Positions 53,755 to 62,141 are shown, numbered from the stretch's first letter. The stretch is DNA of 64,000 nt from Nitrosospira sp. (GCA_013821425.1 JACDGV010000002.1:186001-250000), one strand, 5' to 3'. Made by a program: numbers and translations. Notes: generated from the letters alone by a model not told the origin.

Positions 53755-55007
53755 TATTTCCGCCACCCGCTCATGCGAACACCGCGGGCGCTGGCCAACG
53801 GGTTATCCTCTTCAATTGCCACGGCGAAATACCTGAATGCATCGGCAGCATGACTGTGGTAGTCATGCAATGGACGGGCACTAAAGTGTTTCATGTTCTG
53901 GTCAACCTCATAACGATAGTGCCTCAATGACTGCAATCCTTCCGCACACTTCTGTTCGTCGAAATAACACCGGTTAAACACCGTTCTCGCCGCATTGATG
54001 CCGTCGAAAATGGACAGATTTGGCACGACGCGCACCCTGCGGCCGGCGGTGATCATGATTTCCTCGACGCTGCGGCCCGTTGCGATGGTCCTGGCTTTGG
54101 CATCGTGCGGCAGCCAGTCCGTACCGTAGACATACCCCTTGTTTTGCAGTACCAAGATATAGTGCTGTATTGGCATCTGGTTATTGCTGTAGTAATCAAT
54201 CAATCTCAGCTCGCCCCCTACCGTCTGGGCAAACCAGATACTCGTGTTATCCGCCCAACCCAGGTCAAAGAATGTATGAACCGGTCTGGTCGCGTCATAC
54301 GGTACGCTCCGGATACGCCCCTCTTCTTGCGCCACTCCAAGTTCCCTTGCATAGATGGCGCCATCCAGCGCCACCCTGCAGTTGCCTTCCCATATGTTCA
54401 GATAACCATCCTGATCGCGTCCCTTGAGTTCATCCTTTTCCTGTAGCAATGTCTCCGGAAACCATGGATTGTCATTCCAGTTGATCTTGACCACTCTGGC
54501 ATCACGGGGGGGGGTGGCTACGAATCGCTGGTAGGTTTCATCCGACTCCAGTTCCGGATTGAACGTCAGCCATATCTCCGAGCCCTCCTTCCGAATCGTC
54601 GGAATGAGCGTTTCCCAGCTTGACTTGCTCACTGCCTGTGCTTCTTCGATCCAGACCCTGTCCACGCCCTCGAACGACTTGATCTTGGTGACGTTATTGC
54701 GCAGCCCGGCGAATATGAACTCCGAGCCGTTGGCGCCCCTTATGAGATTGTTCTGCACCTCGTAAAAAGAAAGCAGTCCGAGCGCCTCGATCTGGGCCTG
54801 CAACAAGTGGTGCACGGACTCCACGATAGAGGTCTGAAACTCTCTCGCGCACAGGATACGCAGTGGGGAGGCGGCCGCTTGAATCAATAGTGCCCTGGCG
54901 ACACCCCAGCTCTTTGCCCCGCCCCTTCCGCCGTATAAGACCTTGTACCGCGACGGTTCAAACAAAAACCTGACTTTCTCGGGAAATTCGGCTCTATGCG
55001 CAGCCAT
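53754..55007 (-). CDS. terL: Terminase large subunit
   Basis: DNA packaging motor, 417 residues from ATG 55007. Walker A GGRGGAKSWGVA near residue 30, Walker B VDRVWIEEAQAV near residue 115, coupling motif SEIWLTFNPELE. The nuclease domain has FFDLGWADNTSIWFAQ and a closing Asp in HDYHSHAADAFRYFAVA. Terminase_3/PBSX type. The frame to 55082 overlaps the small-subunit gene and is rejected in favour of the start that leaves a 34-bp gap. Confidence 0.95.
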   Translation of the reverse strand: MAAHRAEFPEKVRFLFEPSRYKVLYGGRGGAKSWGVARALLIQAAASPLRILCAREFQTSIVESVHHLLQAQIEALGLLSFYEVQNNLIRGANGSEFIFAGLRNNVTKIKSFEGVDRVWIEEAQAVSKSSWETLIPTIRKEGSEIWLTFNPELESDETYQRFVATPPRDARVVKINWNDNPWFPETLLQEKDELKGRDQDGYLNIWEGNCRVALDGAIYARELGVAQEEGRIRSVPYDATRPVHTFFDLGWADNTSIWFAQTVGGELRLIDYYSNNQMPIQHYILVLQNKGYVYGTDWLPHDAKARTIATGRSVEEIMITAGRRVRVVPNLSIFDGINAARTVFNRCYFDEQKCAEGLQSLRHYRYEVDQNMKHFSARPLHDYHSHAADAFRYFAVAIEEDNPLASARGVRMSGWRK

Positions 55008-55041
55008 GGCGCAATAACGGATAGATGAGAACGGCCATGTT

Positions 55042-55581
55042 TTATGGGTTCTTGTTATTGCCGGAATTGGCCGCGGCGACAAAGGTCACCTCGACTCCGT
55101 AGATAACCGGCTTCTTCGCTTCGGCCCCCTCATGGGCTGAAGAAGCCTTTTCGCCATATTTTTTCGGAGCGAGTCTCGCCGCGTACCACTTGCGCGCATC
55201 GATGCGTAGCTGGGCGCGGGCAATCACCTCGCGATTCACGACTTCTCGCCCCTTATCGTCGATATAGATATCCCTCGACCCGTCATCGGAAATTTCGATG
55301 ATCTCCTCGGCATAAGCATCAATGCACAGTTCCTTGGCACGCAGGTATTGCCGCATGAGTTCTTCATCGGCCGCCAGCCAGTTCCATAAAACCCTCTGGC
55401 TGATACCCGCTTCCACGCACATTGCACGGGCCGATTTACCTGTCGAAATACCGGCAAGAATAACCTCGAGCAATTCAGGGGTTTTTATTGTCGAAGCGCC
55501 TTTTTTCCTGCCGGACGGCGCTAAAGACCCGGAGTTCTTCCCCGCTTTCTCTATTGGCACTTCACCTTCGTTTTTGCTCAT
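55042..55581 (-). CDS. terS: Terminase small subunit
   Basis: 179-residue DNA-recognition subunit. Basic Ser/Lys N-terminus, HTH (ISTGKSARAMCVEAGISQRV then LWNWLAADEELMRQYLRAKE), oligomerisation segment with Ile/Asp-rich DIYIDDKGREVVNREVIARA and LRIDARKWYAARLAPKKYGE. Typical phage small terminase, directly before terL, with its 3' end 35 bp from the terL start. Confidence 0.9.
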   Translation of the reverse strand: MSKNEGEVPIEKAGKNSGSLAPSGRKKGASTIKTPELLEVILAGISTGKSARAMCVEAGISQRVLWNWLAADEELMRQYLRAKELCIDAYAEEIIEISDDGSRDIYIDDKGREVVNREVIARAQLRIDARKWYAARLAPKKYGEKASSAHEGAEAKKPVIYGVEVTFVAAANSGNNKNP

Positions 55582-55895
55582 GATCCGTTTTTCTCGGTGT
55601 CAACCGTTTGTTCCGTTCCCTTGTTGCATCCCTTGACCGCCGCAAGTAATTTGATCTCGCAGGCCCATCGTTCCTCTATCTCGGCGCGTAACGCTCTGTT
55701 GATGGTCAATGCGTCGTCCTTGACGGAAACACGGTCGGCTGCGTAAGCCGATTTGCACTCTTGGGGAATATTGACAAGGCAGGGCACGGCTACCAATTTT
55801 TCGATAACCTGGGTCTGGATCACGGGCTTGCCAGCACAACCGGCCAATAGAAGAGCCAGCGCGGGCACCAGTGTCAGGCGTATGCAATACGTCAT
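55578..55895 (-). CDS. Phage lipoprotein, candidate o-spanin (second pair)
   Basis: 105 residues from ATG 55895: signal peptide with lipobox LALLLAGC, then VIQTQVIEKLVAVPCLVNIP and a Cys-containing helical C-terminus (LRAEIEERWACEIKLLAAVK). The stop overlaps the terS ATG by 4 bp. It lies 108 bp beyond an i-spanin-like gene. Lipoprotein is certain; spanin function is an inference. Confidence 0.65.
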   Translation of the reverse strand: MTYCIRLTLVPALALLLAGCAGKPVIQTQVIEKLVAVPCLVNIPQECKSAYAADRVSVKDDALTINRALRAEIEERWACEIKLLAAVKGCNKGTEQTVDTEKNGS

Positions 55896-56003
55896 GGATG
55901 AGCAGCTCACAATTGAATAAATAAAGGTAACGCCATGGTTACCGGGAGAAGCCTGGCCAGGCCGGTTTCATTACATCAGCATAATTTGGTCCATTTGGTC
56001 CAT

Positions 56004-56390
56004 TTAGTCCCTTTCGCGGCGGCTTTCCACATACTCCGCTTGCTCCCGGACGATTGCATCGCATTGATGTTCGGGTGCCACCGGTGGAAGCGCCCGTATA
56101 CTTTTTGCGCGGTTCGAATGTCTTGCCGCAGTCGCGGCTGCCTTCCGCATTGCCACTGCCGCTGTTTTTTCCCTGCTCGTCGAAGCTGCGGTCAGCGCCT
56201 GCATGTTCATGCGCACCGATTGAACATCGGTTGCGCATTTGTCGTTGGCTGCCGACAACACCGCGTTAGTGGACTTGAGCCGCTGTATCTCGGACGCCGA
56301 CCGCCAGTTACTGACTACAAATCCGCCGCTGAATGCCAGGGCACCAAGGACGGCAATTAATATTGCCGTGATTGCAGGACTACCGATCAT
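56004..56390 (-). CDS. Candidate i-spanin, Rz-like (second pair)
   Basis: 128 residues from ATG 56390: N-terminal membrane helix (AITAILIAVLGALAFSGGFV), then an Ala/Ser/Lys-rich coiled coil (ASEIQRLKSTNAVLSAANDK; LTAASTSREKTAAVAMRKAA) and a C-terminal ICD-like DAIVREQAEYVESRRERD. The longer frame to 56657 reads through four terminators and is rejected. First gene of the module after the terminator array. Confidence 0.7.
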   Translation of the reverse strand: MIGSPAITAILIAVLGALAFSGGFVVSNWRSASEIQRLKSTNAVLSAANDKCATDVQSVRMNMQALTAASTSREKTAAVAMRKAAATAARHSNRAKSIRALPPVAPEHQCDAIVREQAEYVESRRERD

Positions 56391-56423
56391 TTGCTTCGCC
56401 TCTGAAGTTCCGCCGAGGGCGGT

Positions 56424-56450
56424 CAAAAAAAAGCCCGCACGAGGCGGGCC
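56424..56450 (-). terminator. Terminator 1 of a tandem array
   Basis: Minus strand GCCCGC-ctcgt-GCGGGC followed by eight T. The closest of four to the phage genes. Confidence 0.85.
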
Positions 56451-56507
56451 AATAAAATTACGGAATCCGGACAGCACCAAATCGCACGAGGCGGGGCACT
56501 GCCGGAC

Positions 56508-56531
56508 AAAAAAATACCCGCATGGCGGGTA
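56508..56531 (-). terminator. Terminator 2 of a tandem array
   Basis: Minus strand TACCCGC-cat-GCGGGTA followed by TTTTTTT; 7-bp perfect stem. Confidence 0.85.
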
Positions 56532-56570
56532 GGCAATAATAAACCGGAACAACCTTTCAGGGCACGCAAC

Positions 56571-56597
56571 AAAAAGCCCGCCTGGAGACGAGCGGGC
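56571..56597 (-). terminator. Terminator 3 of a tandem array
   Basis: Minus strand GCCCGC, loop with TCGTCTCCAG, GCGGGC, followed by TTTTT. Confidence 0.8.
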
Positions 56598-56600
56598 AAT

Positions 56601-56623
56601 AAAAAACCCGCTGATCGCGGGTC
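56601..56623 (-). terminator. Terminator 4 of a tandem array
   Basis: Minus strand ACCCGC-gatca-GCGGGT followed by TTTTTT. The outermost; read first by any leftward transcript. Confidence 0.85.
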
Positions 56624-56741
56624 TTGGATTTTTGTGTTCGCGCACAACAATCCACAATATGGATTCGAATTATACAGCGTTACTGGGGAATGTCAATAGA
56701 TTTCTCCGTCGCATCCTTTAGAAAGGGATAAGGAGCGTGCC

Positions 56742-56972
56742 ATGCTTTTTCGGAATTTCATCCAGCGTATGGCCTGGTCTCACAATCCTTTTGGATATTA
56801 TTATGGTTTGCTGTTACTGTTCAAGCTTACTAAGCACGCTCGTTCAATTTCAGACGATTTTGGTTTCAGAAGGCGGCTTCACCAGCGCGGCTCGAGCGTA
56901 GAGCGTTATCAGCGACAATGCCGGTCCATTTCGCGATCTATTGCAGTACGGCAGCGACGGGAATATAACTGA
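56742..56972 (+). CDS. Candidate small protein of unknown function
   Basis: 76 codons. Unusually good ribosome site (AAGGAG, 6 nt spacing) before the ATG. Product starts MLFRNFIQRMAWSHNPFGYY then GLLLLFKLTKHARSI and ends basic and Arg-rich (RRRLHQRGSSVERYQRQCRS). No family is recognised. It lies at the outer edge of the prophage module and opposite in direction. Confidence 0.4.
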   Translation: MLFRNFIQRMAWSHNPFGYYYGLLLLFKLTKHARSISDDFGFRRRLHQRGSSVERYQRQCRSISRSIAVRQRREYN

Positions 56973-57314
56973 AAAGGATGAAAAAAACTAATATTGCCAG
57001 CTTATGCAATATTATCTGCGTGCGCCGATCGGGTTCTCGCTTTCAGCAAGGAAACAGGTCTCATGATAAACTCTTTTTTGCCTAGCGAAATTGCTGGAGT
57101 ATAAAAGTACAGGGGCATTGCTTTTTTTTGTACGACTCAAGTCGGACCGATAAGAAAGTATTCCTGACATAAGCCCAACCGTAACTAAATTTGATTATTC
57201 CACCGCAGGTGCTATAAATAAACACAGCAGAACATCCGTAAATTCACTACGTCCTGCTTTGGTTTGCAAGCCTCCTTTCAGCAACGAAGCGATTCTTTTG
57301 ACAATCGTCATTCT
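56973..57314. other. Intergenic region outside the prophage module
   Basis: About 340 bp. AT-rich with several T-runs (57071-57078, 57120-57129) and no coding frame with a credible ribosome site. It may contain the promoter of the exported-protein gene; no clear -35/-10 pair was chosen. Confidence 0.4.
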
Positions 57315-57887
57315 ATGACATCGAGCCTGGCGTTAGCCTTCGCACTTGCTACTCTGGCCTTTTCCGGTCATGTGTGGGCGCATGAATTAAATCCGGGTGG
57401 ATCGAGCATCATGAACCATTCGGCAGCGGGAATGGTTGAGGATAGCCCCTTCCTGCATGAACCGGCATCACCTCATCGGTTTTCGCCTTCGGGCACGGCC
57501 TACCCCTATTCTGGTCGTCCTATCGGTCGGGCAGCAGGCCGGCCGATCATCATGCTGCCGGTGCCCGTTCCGCTTGATAGCGGAGCTGGGCTTGGCAGCA
57601 CGTACGGGTACCAATACCCCGGCAGCTATTTTCCCCGGGCCGCACCGCTTCACAGATTCAACGGCTACGTGGTTTGCGACCCCCCAAACCTGGCTGAAGA
57701 ACCTGCTTCTAACGCGACAGCGAAAGCGCCAGCACGGCGACTGGTAAAGATAACATCAACACGGTCACTCGCCGCACCGGGCTATTCGAATCCATGTCCG
57801 GTGTACACCCTCAATGGAGAGTTTCAGGGGCAAAAAAGCAACACGGCTACGACCATGCCTTCAGGTCGAAACGCCCCCGCGCAGTAG
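57315..57887 (+). CDS. Exported protein of unknown function
   Basis: 190 residues from ATG 57315. Signal peptide (SLALAFALATLAFSGHVWA), then a Pro/Gly/Ser/Tyr-rich region (GTAYPYSGRPIGRAAGRPII; GLGSTYGYQYPGSYFPRAAP) and a basic C-terminal stretch (ATAKAPARRLVKITSTRSLA). Looks like an extracytoplasmic low-complexity protein. First of a possible secreted-protein row with the Bor-like and FAD genes. Confidence 0.7.
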   Translation: MTSSLALAFALATLAFSGHVWAHELNPGGSSIMNHSAAGMVEDSPFLHEPASPHRFSPSGTAYPYSGRPIGRAAGRPIIMLPVPVPLDSGAGLGSTYGYQYPGSYFPRAAPLHRFNGYVVCDPPNLAEEPASNATAKAPARRLVKITSTRSLAAPGYSNPCPVYTLNGEFQGQKSNTATTMPSGRNAPAQ

Positions 57888-57907
57888 CACTGATCAGGAG
57901 AGCGGCA

Positions 57908-58336
57908 ATGTCAGCCAACCACATCATCCCCTCCGGCATCACCAGTAATTTTCGCTCCGGTTCTGTTGCCGCTTGCATCGCCGCCCTTATTGCCATGAGC
58001 GGCTGCGCGAGTTACCAGGTCTCCGTACCGGATTCAGACCCCATCCAGCCCGAGGGCCAGGCTGCGGAATATCAAAAGAAGACCATGCATGCGTATTTTT
58101 GGGGGTTGCTGCTGGATCCCCAGGTTTTTGCCGCCGAATGCCATGGCCAGGGCATTAATGACGTTGTGATCGATCGCACCCTGGCGCACGATTTTGCGGG
58201 TATCGTCACGCTGGGGATATGGATGCCCACGGAAGTACGCTTCCGCTGCAAGGCGCCTCCGACAAGGCCAGGTGTCCTGCCGATACCGGATAAACAGTCA
58301 CGGAACGTCTTCCTGAAAATACCGCCGGATAAATAA
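57908..58336 (+). CDS. Bor-like outer-membrane lipoprotein
   Basis: 142 residues from ATG 57908 (AGGAG upstream). Lipobox IAMSGCAS. The C-terminal part, AYFWGLLLDPQVFAAECHGQ...VTLGIWMPTEVRFRC, matches the phage lambda Bor/Iss serum-resistance family (ITLGIYTPLEARVYC, second Cys kept). Bor is a lysogenic-conversion lipoprotein. Position just outside the prophage module suggests phage ancestry, but the gene is opposite in strand. Confidence 0.75.
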   Translation: MSANHIIPSGITSNFRSGSVAACIAALIAMSGCASYQVSVPDSDPIQPEGQAAEYQKKTMHAYFWGLLLDPQVFAAECHGQGINDVVIDRTLAHDFAGIVTLGIWMPTEVRFRCKAPPTRPGVLPIPDKQSRNVFLKIPPDK

Positions 58337-58349
58337 GGGGAAGCAGACC

Positions 58350-59930
58350 ATGCCCAATGGAAACGAAAGCAACTCGAACGGACGAAGCTTCTTCCGGACC
58401 AAGAATCTTGAAACGGGACGGCACGAATCCTACAAGCAGGTTCTTGAGGGAGAGTATGTATTTCGTAACGACCCGGGCGGTAAACCGCCCTTTCAAACTT
58501 ACAATGAGGCAACTACGGAATTGCAGGGCATCATACGGACCTGCCTTGATGAAGGAAAGTCACTTCGCGCCCACGGCGCTCTATGGTCATTAAGCACCGT
58601 CCCAGTTACGGATGGCCGCCTCATAGATAACATCGCCCTGCGCCTCGCGTTCGAGGTGCCGGCAGAACTGACGAATCCTCTTTACAGCGGCGAGGCCGGG
58701 AAACTCCGTTTCGTCGAATGCGGCAACTCGGTTGCCGCATTGAACGACTATCTCTTTGCCAACGGTCTTTCACTCAAGGGTTGCGGCTCCAATAATGGTC
58801 AGACCATTGTCGGCGCGCTTTCCACGGGGACGCATGGGAGCGCTTACAGGTTTGGCGCCATGCAGGAAATGGTCGTCGGGCTGCACCTCATCTCTGGCCC
58901 GAACAGGCATGTCTATCTGGAGCGAGCATCCTATCCGGTCATGCGCGCAGACTTTGCAGAGAGCATAGGCGCGGAGTTTATACAGGACGATACGCTCTTC
59001 AACGCGGCGCTGGTGAGCCTGGGCTCCTTCGGCATCATTCATGGGGTCATGATCGAGACGCGCGAACTGTTCCTGCTTAACGCCGTCAGGTTCCGGCATC
59101 CGTACGATGCCACGCTCAAGGCGGCGATTGCCGCGTGCGATCCGACGCTCGTCCCTTTGCCAGTGGAAGCCCAGGATATTCCCAGGGACAAACCCTACCA
59201 CTTCGAGATATTCTTCAATCCCAACGAGGGCACGCCACCGGACGAGGCTATCGTGCTGATAATGTATGAATCCGCCTACGACCCCGCTCGCTACGTCCCG
59301 CCGGTCTGGAACACCGGCCAGGCCGGTCTCGGGGCTTCCGGGCTGGATGTAATGGGAACGCTGGTAGGTCGCATCCCCAGCCCCCTGAACAAGGTGGCCG
59401 TACCGTTCCTGAATAGTCAGGTAAACCAGGAATTCGCTCCCTACTTCAAGAAGGCGATCATCCGGGACCTCTTCCGCGGCGAGAAAACTCTGGGCAAAAC
59501 CCTAGCCTGCGGTGTGGGTATGCCTGTGGCACGCGCCGTCGAGGCAATGGAAATCGCGTTCAGCGTGTACGAGGCGTCGGACGCCGTCCTGCCGCTGATA
59601 CTGTCTCACCGTTTTGTCAAGGGTACAAAGGCGCTGCTCGGATTTACCCGCTTCGACGCCACGGTCGTCATGGAGATGGATGCGGTTAACACGTCCGAAA
59701 CCCGCGCGTTCTACAACAAAGTCTGGGAAGAGCTTGATGCGGCTGGTATTCCATTCACCCTTCACTGGGGAAAATACAACGCCTTCCTCACGCCCAACCG
59801 CGTGCGCAACCGCTACGGCGACACAGCCGTCGATCAATGGCTCGCCAGCCGCGAGGCTCTCATGGAAGGTGCGGAGGTGCGAAAAATTTTCAACAACGAC
59901 TTTACCTTCGCACTGGGATTGGCGAACTGA
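58350..59930 (+). CDS. FAD-linked oxidase (aldonolactone-oxidase-like)
   Basis: 526 residues. FAD-binding PCMH/VAO-type domain with SLRAHGALWSLSTVPVTDGR, CGNSVAALNDYLFANGLSLK, and the NGQTIVGALSTGTHGSAYRF loop (His is a usual covalent or phosphate-side FAD ligand); substrate part with LSHRFVKGTKALLGFTRFDA and a C-terminal HWGK (LHWGKYNAFLTPNRVRNRYG). The C-terminal HWGKxN motif is typical of D-arabinono-lactone/alditol oxidases. Substrate unknown. It follows the Bor-like gene by 13 bp. Confidence 0.88.
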   Translation: MPNGNESNSNGRSFFRTKNLETGRHESYKQVLEGEYVFRNDPGGKPPFQTYNEATTELQGIIRTCLDEGKSLRAHGALWSLSTVPVTDGRLIDNIALRLAFEVPAELTNPLYSGEAGKLRFVECGNSVAALNDYLFANGLSLKGCGSNNGQTIVGALSTGTHGSAYRFGAMQEMVVGLHLISGPNRHVYLERASYPVMRADFAESIGAEFIQDDTLFNAALVSLGSFGIIHGVMIETRELFLLNAVRFRHPYDATLKAAIAACDPTLVPLPVEAQDIPRDKPYHFEIFFNPNEGTPPDEAIVLIMYESAYDPARYVPPVWNTGQAGLGASGLDVMGTLVGRIPSPLNKVAVPFLNSQVNQEFAPYFKKAIIRDLFRGEKTLGKTLACGVGMPVARAVEAMEIAFSVYEASDAVLPLILSHRFVKGTKALLGFTRFDATVVMEMDAVNTSETRAFYNKVWEELDAAGIPFTLHWGKYNAFLTPNRVRNRYGDTAVDQWLASREALMEGAEVRKIFNNDFTFALGLAN

Positions 59931-60113
59931 AAACACCGGTTTCATTGGTGGACTTCGGCGCTCCCCTTTATTCCTCTTTCGAGCGACAAAACACTCCCAA
60001 TCGAACGGCTGTTTCCAATTGATGACGTGACAGATGAATGCATAAAATTTTTATGCCGAGCACAGCTCGATATCCGTGGCTCAAACAAGGTTTAGCCGCT
60101 GAAGAGGCACAGT

Positions 60114-62141
60114 ATGCGCCGCCAATTTTTGACGAGATCACCTGGAAAAATACAGCGGAGAGGCGCGGGCGGGAACTTGATGCCTTCAGCTTCCGCTGAA
60201 TCACGCCTTCGGGCTCTTCCTCCACCACCTATCCTCCAACTCCAGCGCATGTTGGGAAACCAGCTAGTGGCGCAGCTGGTTCAAGCTAAACGCCTTACCC
60301 CCGAGGGTAGGATAATTGGTCTTCAGCCCAAGCTGACCGTTGGCGCTGCCGATGATCAATACGAGCAGGAGGCCGACCTGGTGGCGCATCAGGTGATGAC
60401 CATGCCCGAGGGAGCGACGAATTCTAGTCAGCGAGGGATTCCAGACGAAAAGGAAAAAGAACAAACGATCCAAACGCAGTTGTTACCTCCCGCTTTAACT
60501 GCCTCTATCACTCCTTACATGCAGAGGCAAATGGAAGAAACCGAGGAGACGGAAGAAAAAAAGATGCCGCTTCAGGCAAAGCAGTTCGATAAAAGCGCGA
60601 GGCTGCGGCGACAGCCCGAGATGGAGAAAGAAGAACGCGAACCAATCCAGGCCAAACCGGCCCGATCGCTTGCCGGTTGCTTCGACGCTGGCAAGAATGT
60701 CGAGTCGCAGCTCAACCGAAGCAAAGGAGGCGGGGACCCTCTGCCGAATTCGGTGCGGGCATATATGGAACCACGATTTGGAATGGATTTCAGTCATGTG
60801 CGGGTCCATACCGGTAGTGAGGCTGTTCAGTTGAATCGGGATGTGGGGGCCAAAGCGTTCACCCATGGCTCCGATATTTACTACGGCGCAAACCATAGTC
60901 CTGGTAATCTGGAACTGACCGCGCATGAGGTGACCCATGTCGTTCAGCAAACGGGCAGCGCGTCATTGCAACCAAAACGGCTAGATAAGGTATTGCCAGC
61001 TGTAGAAGGTCACCCTGCCCCTCTCATACAACGCGACAAAATTCCTCATGGGTCACTCACATGGGATGACTTTAAAGGCAAGGTGCCTAAAAAAGCGAAG
61101 CATGATGCGGCAACCTGGTCCGATTTTGAAGACCCTGAACTCAAAACGCTGATACCCGATAATGCCCCCGTGGATACTGTCGAACCCTGCACGGTAAAAG
61201 GCAAGGATTCCACCCGGTTTACTGTCGATATCGCTATCGACTCCACCAAAATCGGGGTCAAGTCCTTTATGGATCAAGATAAATCATGGCATAAATCCTG
61301 GACCACCGATGAAGCCGCCAGGCGCACGAAGTGCGAGAAGGAGTGGACGCCCAAATGCAAAAAAGCCTTTGATAAGCAGATTGCTAAAATCAGGAAGACA
61401 GTCTCCAAAAGCAAGGCCACCTGCGAAAAACAATTCGATAAAATCAAAAAGGAAGCGGCAAAGCAATGCAAACCCTCTGAAACTGAGTGCAAGGCAGCGT
61501 TCAAAAGAGGCGATACCAGCTTTACCATTGAGATTGGCGATTCCGAAATCGAAGCGAATACCGCGAAGGAATGCACAAACGTATTATTGCCCGACTGCAT
61601 CGCAGCATCCATGAAGGGTGCGGAGGTTTCAGAAACCGTCGAGGGTGAGTCGGTCACGGCCACGTCCAAAGCGGAATGCAAAACGGCGTTGACTCCCGGC
61701 CTGGAAAAGCTGTTGAAAGATCAGATCACGTGGGAGGCGAGTATGGGCGGAGCATCTGTTACGGTGAAAAAACTTGAGGATTGCAGTACGACATTTGTCG
61801 ATAACTGCGCGACTGAGCTTCTGCAAGCGGGCAGCGACGAGCTGTTGAAGCACGAACAGACGCATTTTGATCTGACCCAGGCCATGGCCGAAAAGGCCCA
61901 AAATGATCTCAGGGATCTTGTTGGCACCTTCCCCACAGAAGTCGATGCATGCGGTGAAGCAGCTGCGAAAGCCAAGGCTAAAACGATCCTGGCGAGCGAA
62001 CTGGCAAAGATGAAGAAAAGCTATGCTGCCAACAAAAAATCGATGAGCAAGAAACAGGCACAATACGACAAGGAAACGAAGCACGGTCTCGTTGAAAAAA
62101 AACAAACGGCGTGGGAAGAAAAAATTAGCGAAGGTTTTTAA
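60114..62141 (+). CDS. DUF4157 protein with a second, DUF922-like metalloprotease motif
   Basis: 675 residues. N-terminus with the DUF4157-associated YEQEADLVAHQVM (about 83-95), Glu/Gln/Lys-rich linker, then the DUF4157 core PRFGMDFSHVRVHTGSEAVQ...AHEVTHVVQQ with HEVTH at 271-275. Residues from about 314 (SLTWDDFKGKVP) to HEQTHFDLTQAMAEKA (HEQTH at 580-584) resemble DUF922 secreted Zn-protease, split by a Lys/Cys-rich insert. DUF4157 proteins are often cargo or toxins of contractile injection systems; no such system lies in the window. GAGG lies 6 nt upstream of ATG 60114. Confidence 0.85.
   Translation: MRRQFLTRSPGKIQRRGAGGNLMPSASAESRLRALPPPPILQLQRMLGNQLVAQLVQAKRLTPEGRIIGLQPKLTVGAADDQYEQEADLVAHQVMTMPEGATNSSQRGIPDEKEKEQTIQTQLLPPALTASITPYMQRQMEETEETEEKKMPLQAKQFDKSARLRRQPEMEKEEREPIQAKPARSLAGCFDAGKNVESQLNRSKGGGDPLPNSVRAYMEPRFGMDFSHVRVHTGSEAVQLNRDVGAKAFTHGSDIYYGANHSPGNLELTAHEVTHVVQQTGSASLQPKRLDKVLPAVEGHPAPLIQRDKIPHGSLTWDDFKGKVPKKAKHDAATWSDFEDPELKTLIPDNAPVDTVEPCTVKGKDSTRFTVDIAIDSTKIGVKSFMDQDKSWHKSWTTDEAARRTKCEKEWTPKCKKAFDKQIAKIRKTVSKSKATCEKQFDKIKKEAAKQCKPSETECKAAFKRGDTSFTIEIGDSEIEANTAKECTNVLLPDCIAASMKGAEVSETVEGESVTATSKAECKTALTPGLEKLLKDQITWEASMGGASVTVKKLEDCSTTFVDNCATELLQAGSDELLKHEQTHFDLTQAMAEKAQNDLRDLVGTFPTEVDACGEAAAKAKAKTILASELAKMKKSYAANKKSMSKKQAQYDKETKHGLVEKKQTAWEEKISEGF

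Larger units (their letters stand above)
34944..56657 (-). mobile_element. Podovirus-type prophage morphogenesis module (incomplete)
   Basis: About 21.7 kb of co-directional genes for packaging, portal, scaffold, capsid, adaptors, tail fibre/tailspike, lysis and putative internal proteins. No tail tube, sheath or tape-measure gene is seen, which fits a short-tailed phage. The N4-gp56 type capsid and P22-like portal support this. No integrase, repressor, replication or att site was found, so the element is a remnant, or its other half lies elsewhere. Confidence 0.88.

Noticed and set aside
56391-56657. N-terminal extension of the i-spanin-like frame
   Set aside because: It reads through four terminator hairpins; the hydrophobic Phe/Pro/Cys translation is their by-product.
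31400-57300. Prophage attachment sites or a flanking tRNA
   Set aside because: No tRNA-like sequence or matching short direct repeat could be identified at the module borders by eye.
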